From Flavobacterium sp. (GTDB lineage Bacteria > Bacteroidota > Bacteroidia > Flavobacteriales > Flavobacteriaceae): a stretch of 64,000 bases of DNA. The stretch covers positions 16,758 through 80,757 of the forward strand of contig NZ_SEBR01000017.1 of the NCBI RefSeq assembly GCF_004295795.1, in the 5' to 3' direction. Made by a program: the position numbers and the translations under genes. Within the stretch, counting starts at the first letter, position 1. Every line of letters begins with the position of its first letter. The notes under the pieces are model-generated. The model had not been told where the DNA came from. It saw only the letters and a program-made list of their open reading frames with translations, and did not search any database. Positions 62,085 to 64,000 of this stretch are shown here, one piece after another.

Positions 62085-62909
62085 ATGAACAGTAATCAAG
62101 GATTTTTTCTAATGATAGCGCTAATTATTTCAATATCCATGCATAGTCAGGATGAGAAATTTAAAAATTCTATGTCGTTGGAATATTATAGACCTATTGA
62201 TTCCAATCTAGATGGGTTTAATTATGTTCATAATGGCATTATCAATGGAGATAATAATGTTTCCAATTTCACAACTCGAAAGTCAGAAATCGGTGTTGGT
62301 TTGGGATATGAGCGTGTTTTTCAACAAGATATTATCTTAAGAGTTCGTGCAGGCCAGGGAATATCAAGTTTATCCAAAACGAATAAAGCTTCTTCAGCGG
62401 AAGAGTCCCAAATGTATCCAATTCAAACATCAACATACCATTTAGATCAGAAGCAGATGAATTTATTTGTAGGAGTTGGAAAAAGAACTAAAGTTTTTTC
62501 CAGTTTAACGGTCGATCTGGGTATAGAAATAGCCTCTGCGAATTACATAAAAAGTTCTAGTAAGCTTATCGATAAGTCGGTTCTTGAAGATTCGCAAGGT
62601 CAAATTGTATACTTACACGAGGTAGTTAATGTAACCAATTTTGGAGATTCATTTCTTTTTGGAGTTGGCCCATTTACAAAAATAGAGTTAAGAGTTTTTC
62701 GAAGAATTTATGCATCTGCCGAATTTCAGATCTATTATTCAAAGGTTTTCTCCCACGAAAATAGCTATAATGTTCAGAAAACCATTGATAAATATATTGA
62801 CTCTCCTGAGATAACAGAAGAAACCATAAGCAGAACTATTTCAAATGATATTCAACAGTGGAATTGGTCGAAGTTATCTCCACTAATTCGAATATCCTAT
62901 AAATTTTAA
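62085..62909 (+). CDS. Exported beta-barrel-like protein in cassette 4
   Basis: 274 residues. Signal peptide to about residue 21 (FFLMIALIISISMHSQ). Amphipathic strands such as SEIGVGLGYERVFQQDIILRVRAG and FRRIYASAEFQIYYSKVF, ending in ISYKF; the terminal aromatic is typical of outer-membrane barrels. Unknown function. Strongly AT-rich codon use. Start is 25 bases after the cassette boundary; stop is within the attC arm. Confidence 0.7.
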   Translation: MNSNQGFFLMIALIISISMHSQDEKFKNSMSLEYYRPIDSNLDGFNYVHNGIINGDNNVSNFTTRKSEIGVGLGYERVFQQDIILRVRAGQGISSLSKTNKASSAEESQMYPIQTSTYHLDQKQMNLFVGVGKRTKVFSSLTVDLGIEIASANYIKSSSKLIDKSVLEDSQGQIVYLHEVVNVTNFGDSFLFGVGPFTKIELRVFRRIYASAEFQIYYSKVFSHENSYNVQKTIDKYIDSPEITEETISRTISNDIQQWNWSKLSPLIRISYKF

Positions 62910-63035
62910 CATCGTCTAACAGCCGCTAAAAAAAAGCGCTGCTTTCGGGTGGTTGAACCATTAATTTTTTGTGTAACTTTCGGGTAGCCGAGAGTACTAT
63001 TTCTTAAGGCCGCGCCTTCTTTTAGCGGCGAAACG
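62907..63035. repeat. attC-like site 4 (type B, 129 bp)
   Basis: GTCTAAC, spacer A, GCCGCTAAAA, AAAGCGC on the left; GCGC, CTTCTTTTAGCGGC, spacer GAAAC, GTTATAC on the right. Different interior from type A, same overall layout. Confidence 0.85.
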
Positions 63036-63049
63036 TTATACGACAACTT

Positions 63050-63766
63050 ATGAAGAATCTGCAGTATCACAAGGAAGAAATTGAAGATCTTGGATACACC
63101 GTTATTCCTGATTTCTTTGATCAATCCGAAATTGGCCACATTGTTCAAATTATTTCAAATATAAACCCCTCGGGCGAAAAGTTTAGAAAATCAAAAGACA
63201 TATTTGCAATTCGGCAATTTCTGAGCGAGGTACCTCAAGTGCAGCCAATAGTGTTTAATCCGAGGCTAAATGAATTAATAATAGAATTATTCGACGATAA
63301 ATACTTTGTGGTGAAGAGCATATATTTTGACAAGCCAGAAAGCTCAAACTGGTATGTTGGATATCATCAGGATTTGACAATTTCAGTTGATAAAAAACGT
63401 AAGCTCGATAATTTTACATCCTGGACTGTGAAGCAAGACCAATTTGCAGTCCAGCCGCCCATTGAGATTCTTGAAAATATATTTACAATTAGAATTCATT
63501 TGGACGATACTAATGAAGAAAATGGAGCGTTGAAAGTTATTGACAAGTCGCATAAAAAAGGCATTTATAGACCGGAAAACATAAATTGGAAAACTGAAAT
63601 AGAAACTTTTTGCAATGTGAATTCCGGTGGAATCATGATTATGAAACCGTTGCTTTTACATGGATCCAATCGAACAGTAAATAACAGAAAACGAAGAGTT
63701 ATACATATAGAGTTTTCCAATAGGGAACTCCCGCACGATCTTAAATGGTCGGAACGGAGAAATTAA
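63050..63766 (+). CDS. Phytanoyl-CoA dioxygenase (PhyH) family protein in cassette 5
   Basis: 238 residues. Fe(II)/2-oxoglutarate oxygenase fold with metal ligands His106 and Asp108 (GYHQDLT) and His204 (LLLHGSNRTV), and Arg215/216 for 2-oxoglutarate (RKRRVIHIEF). The N-terminal LGYTVIPDFFDQSEI and the late ENGALKVIDKSHKKGIY are family features. It would hydroxylate a small substrate; which one is unknown. Start is only 15 bases into the cassette, and the stop overlaps the attC arm, so almost the whole cassette is coding. Confidence 0.85.
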   Translation: MKNLQYHKEEIEDLGYTVIPDFFDQSEIGHIVQIISNINPSGEKFRKSKDIFAIRQFLSEVPQVQPIVFNPRLNELIIELFDDKYFVVKSIYFDKPESSNWYVGYHQDLTISVDKKRKLDNFTSWTVKQDQFAVQPPIEILENIFTIRIHLDDTNEENGALKVIDKSHKKGIYRPENINWKTEIETFCNVNSGGIMIMKPLLLHGSNRTVNNRKRRVIHIEFSNRELPHDLKWSERRN

Positions 63767-63894
63767 GTCGTCGTATAACAGCCGCTAAAAAAAGCGCTGC
63801 TTTCTGGTAATCGAACCAATCCTTTTTTAAGTACATTTACGTTCAGCAGACACGACTATCTCTGATAGACGCGCCTTCTTTTAGCGGCGAAACG
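63765..63894. repeat. attC-like site 5 (type B, 130 bp)
   Basis: GTATAAC, spacer A, GCCGCTAAAA, AAGCGC; then GCGC, CTTCTTTTAGCGGC, spacer GAAAC, GTTATGG. Outer parts match site 4; the central loop differs. Confidence 0.85.
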
Positions 63895-64000
63895 TTATGG
63901 TCCATGCCGATTTCGGAGTCGCCGGGAATTTTTCTACGTTAAGTTTTAGCAAATTATACAGCACGGCGTATTCTTGAAAAAAGTTTCCTATATTTTAACT
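63895..64000. mobile_element. Start of cassette 6, cut by the window end
   Basis: Begins TTATGGTCCATGCC. No gene can be called in the 106 bases seen. By the rule of the other five, its attC should begin with GGCATGGACCATAA, allowing C at the position opposite base 10. Confidence 0.6.

Larger units (their letters stand above)
62061..63035. mobile_element. Cassette 4 (beta-barrel-like gene)
   Basis: 975 bp. Starts TTAGACGATATTAA, which pairs with TTAACATCGTCTAA at 62907-62920 except position 10. Confidence 0.85.
63036..63894. mobile_element. Cassette 5 (PhyH-type dioxygenase gene)
   Basis: 859 bp. Starts TTATACGACAACTT, which pairs with AAGTCGTCGTATAA at 63765-63778 except position 10. Confidence 0.85.

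Noticed and set aside
58298..64000. A prophage or conjugative element associated with the recombinase
   Set aside because: No phage structural, replication, relaxase or Tra genes are present. The units downstream are single-gene cassettes bounded by hairpin sites.
1..64000. tRNA or rRNA genes
   Set aside because: Reading both strands by eye I found no cloverleaf with a T-arm consensus and CCA end, and no rRNA-like sequence. A tRNAscan or Infernal run would be needed to exclude them fully.

Overview
The window looks like a chromosome segment of a Flavobacteriaceae-type Bacteroidota. Evidence: two huge secreted proteins with type B type IX secretion (gliding-motility) C-terminal domains, start regions preceded by the Bacteroidota -7 box TAnnTTTG, many SpII lipoproteins, DUF4834, YfhO and DUF2911 proteins, and the flavobacterial style of intergenic repeat. 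The backbone has moderate GC. The last 4.5 kb is clearly AT-richer by eye. No rRNA, tRNA, CRISPR array or phage structural gene was seen. The species cannot be told from the sequence.

Backbone layout. 59-5564 (minus) is an envelope-glycan block: DUF4834, YfhO-like membrane protein, GT4 glycosyltransferase and flippase, the last three overlapping by 1 to 4 bases. 5682-12596 (mostly plus) holds an outer-membrane protein, a GNAT protein, lipoproteins, an Ntn hydrolase and unknown genes. 13353-19650 has a PLP-dependent acyltransferase, a response regulator, a fatty-acid desaturase, rdgB and a DEAD-box helicase. 20450-30968 has trmH, an exonuclease-GIY-YIG fusion, an HSL esterase lipoprotein, an XRE/SnoaL fusion, a cysteine-free sirtuin and a methyltransferase. 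31123-35501 is a TPR histidine kinase/LytTR pair, a lone receiver protein and small genes. 35724-42955 encodes the two repeat adhesin-like proteins, which share the same ~67-residue module (12 and 5 copies). 43095-58016 holds housekeeping genes (purB, guaB, pyrD, HMG-CoA-lyase-like, KefB-type antiporter, cyclophilin, DUF2911) and a satD-DUF3307 operon behind a 28-bp-periodic repeat array.

Intergenic DNA is packed with short repeats: GCAGTTGCAG tracts just after four stop codons, a 137-139 bp MITE-like element with ~27 bp inverted ends, 133-bp hairpin elements with covarying arms, GTC-nnn-GAC mini-hairpins, and GCCACGAATGCA hairpin units.

The most interesting region is 58298-64000: a tyrosine recombinase followed by an integron-like array of five complete single-gene cassettes and the start of a sixth. 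Each cassette begins with TTA after a G and ends in an attC-like hairpin (125-188 bp). The first 14 nt of every cassette are complementary to the first 14 nt of its own attC, with one mismatch (A/C on the top strand, a T/G wobble on the bottom strand) at the same position 10 in all five. The recombinase lacks the insert typical of IntI, carries an extra ~85-residue N-terminal domain and points toward the array. A G-quadruplex-capable tract lies 20 bp before the first junction. The cargo is a radical SAM protein (reversed), two unknown proteins, a beta-barrel protein and a PhyH-type dioxygenase.
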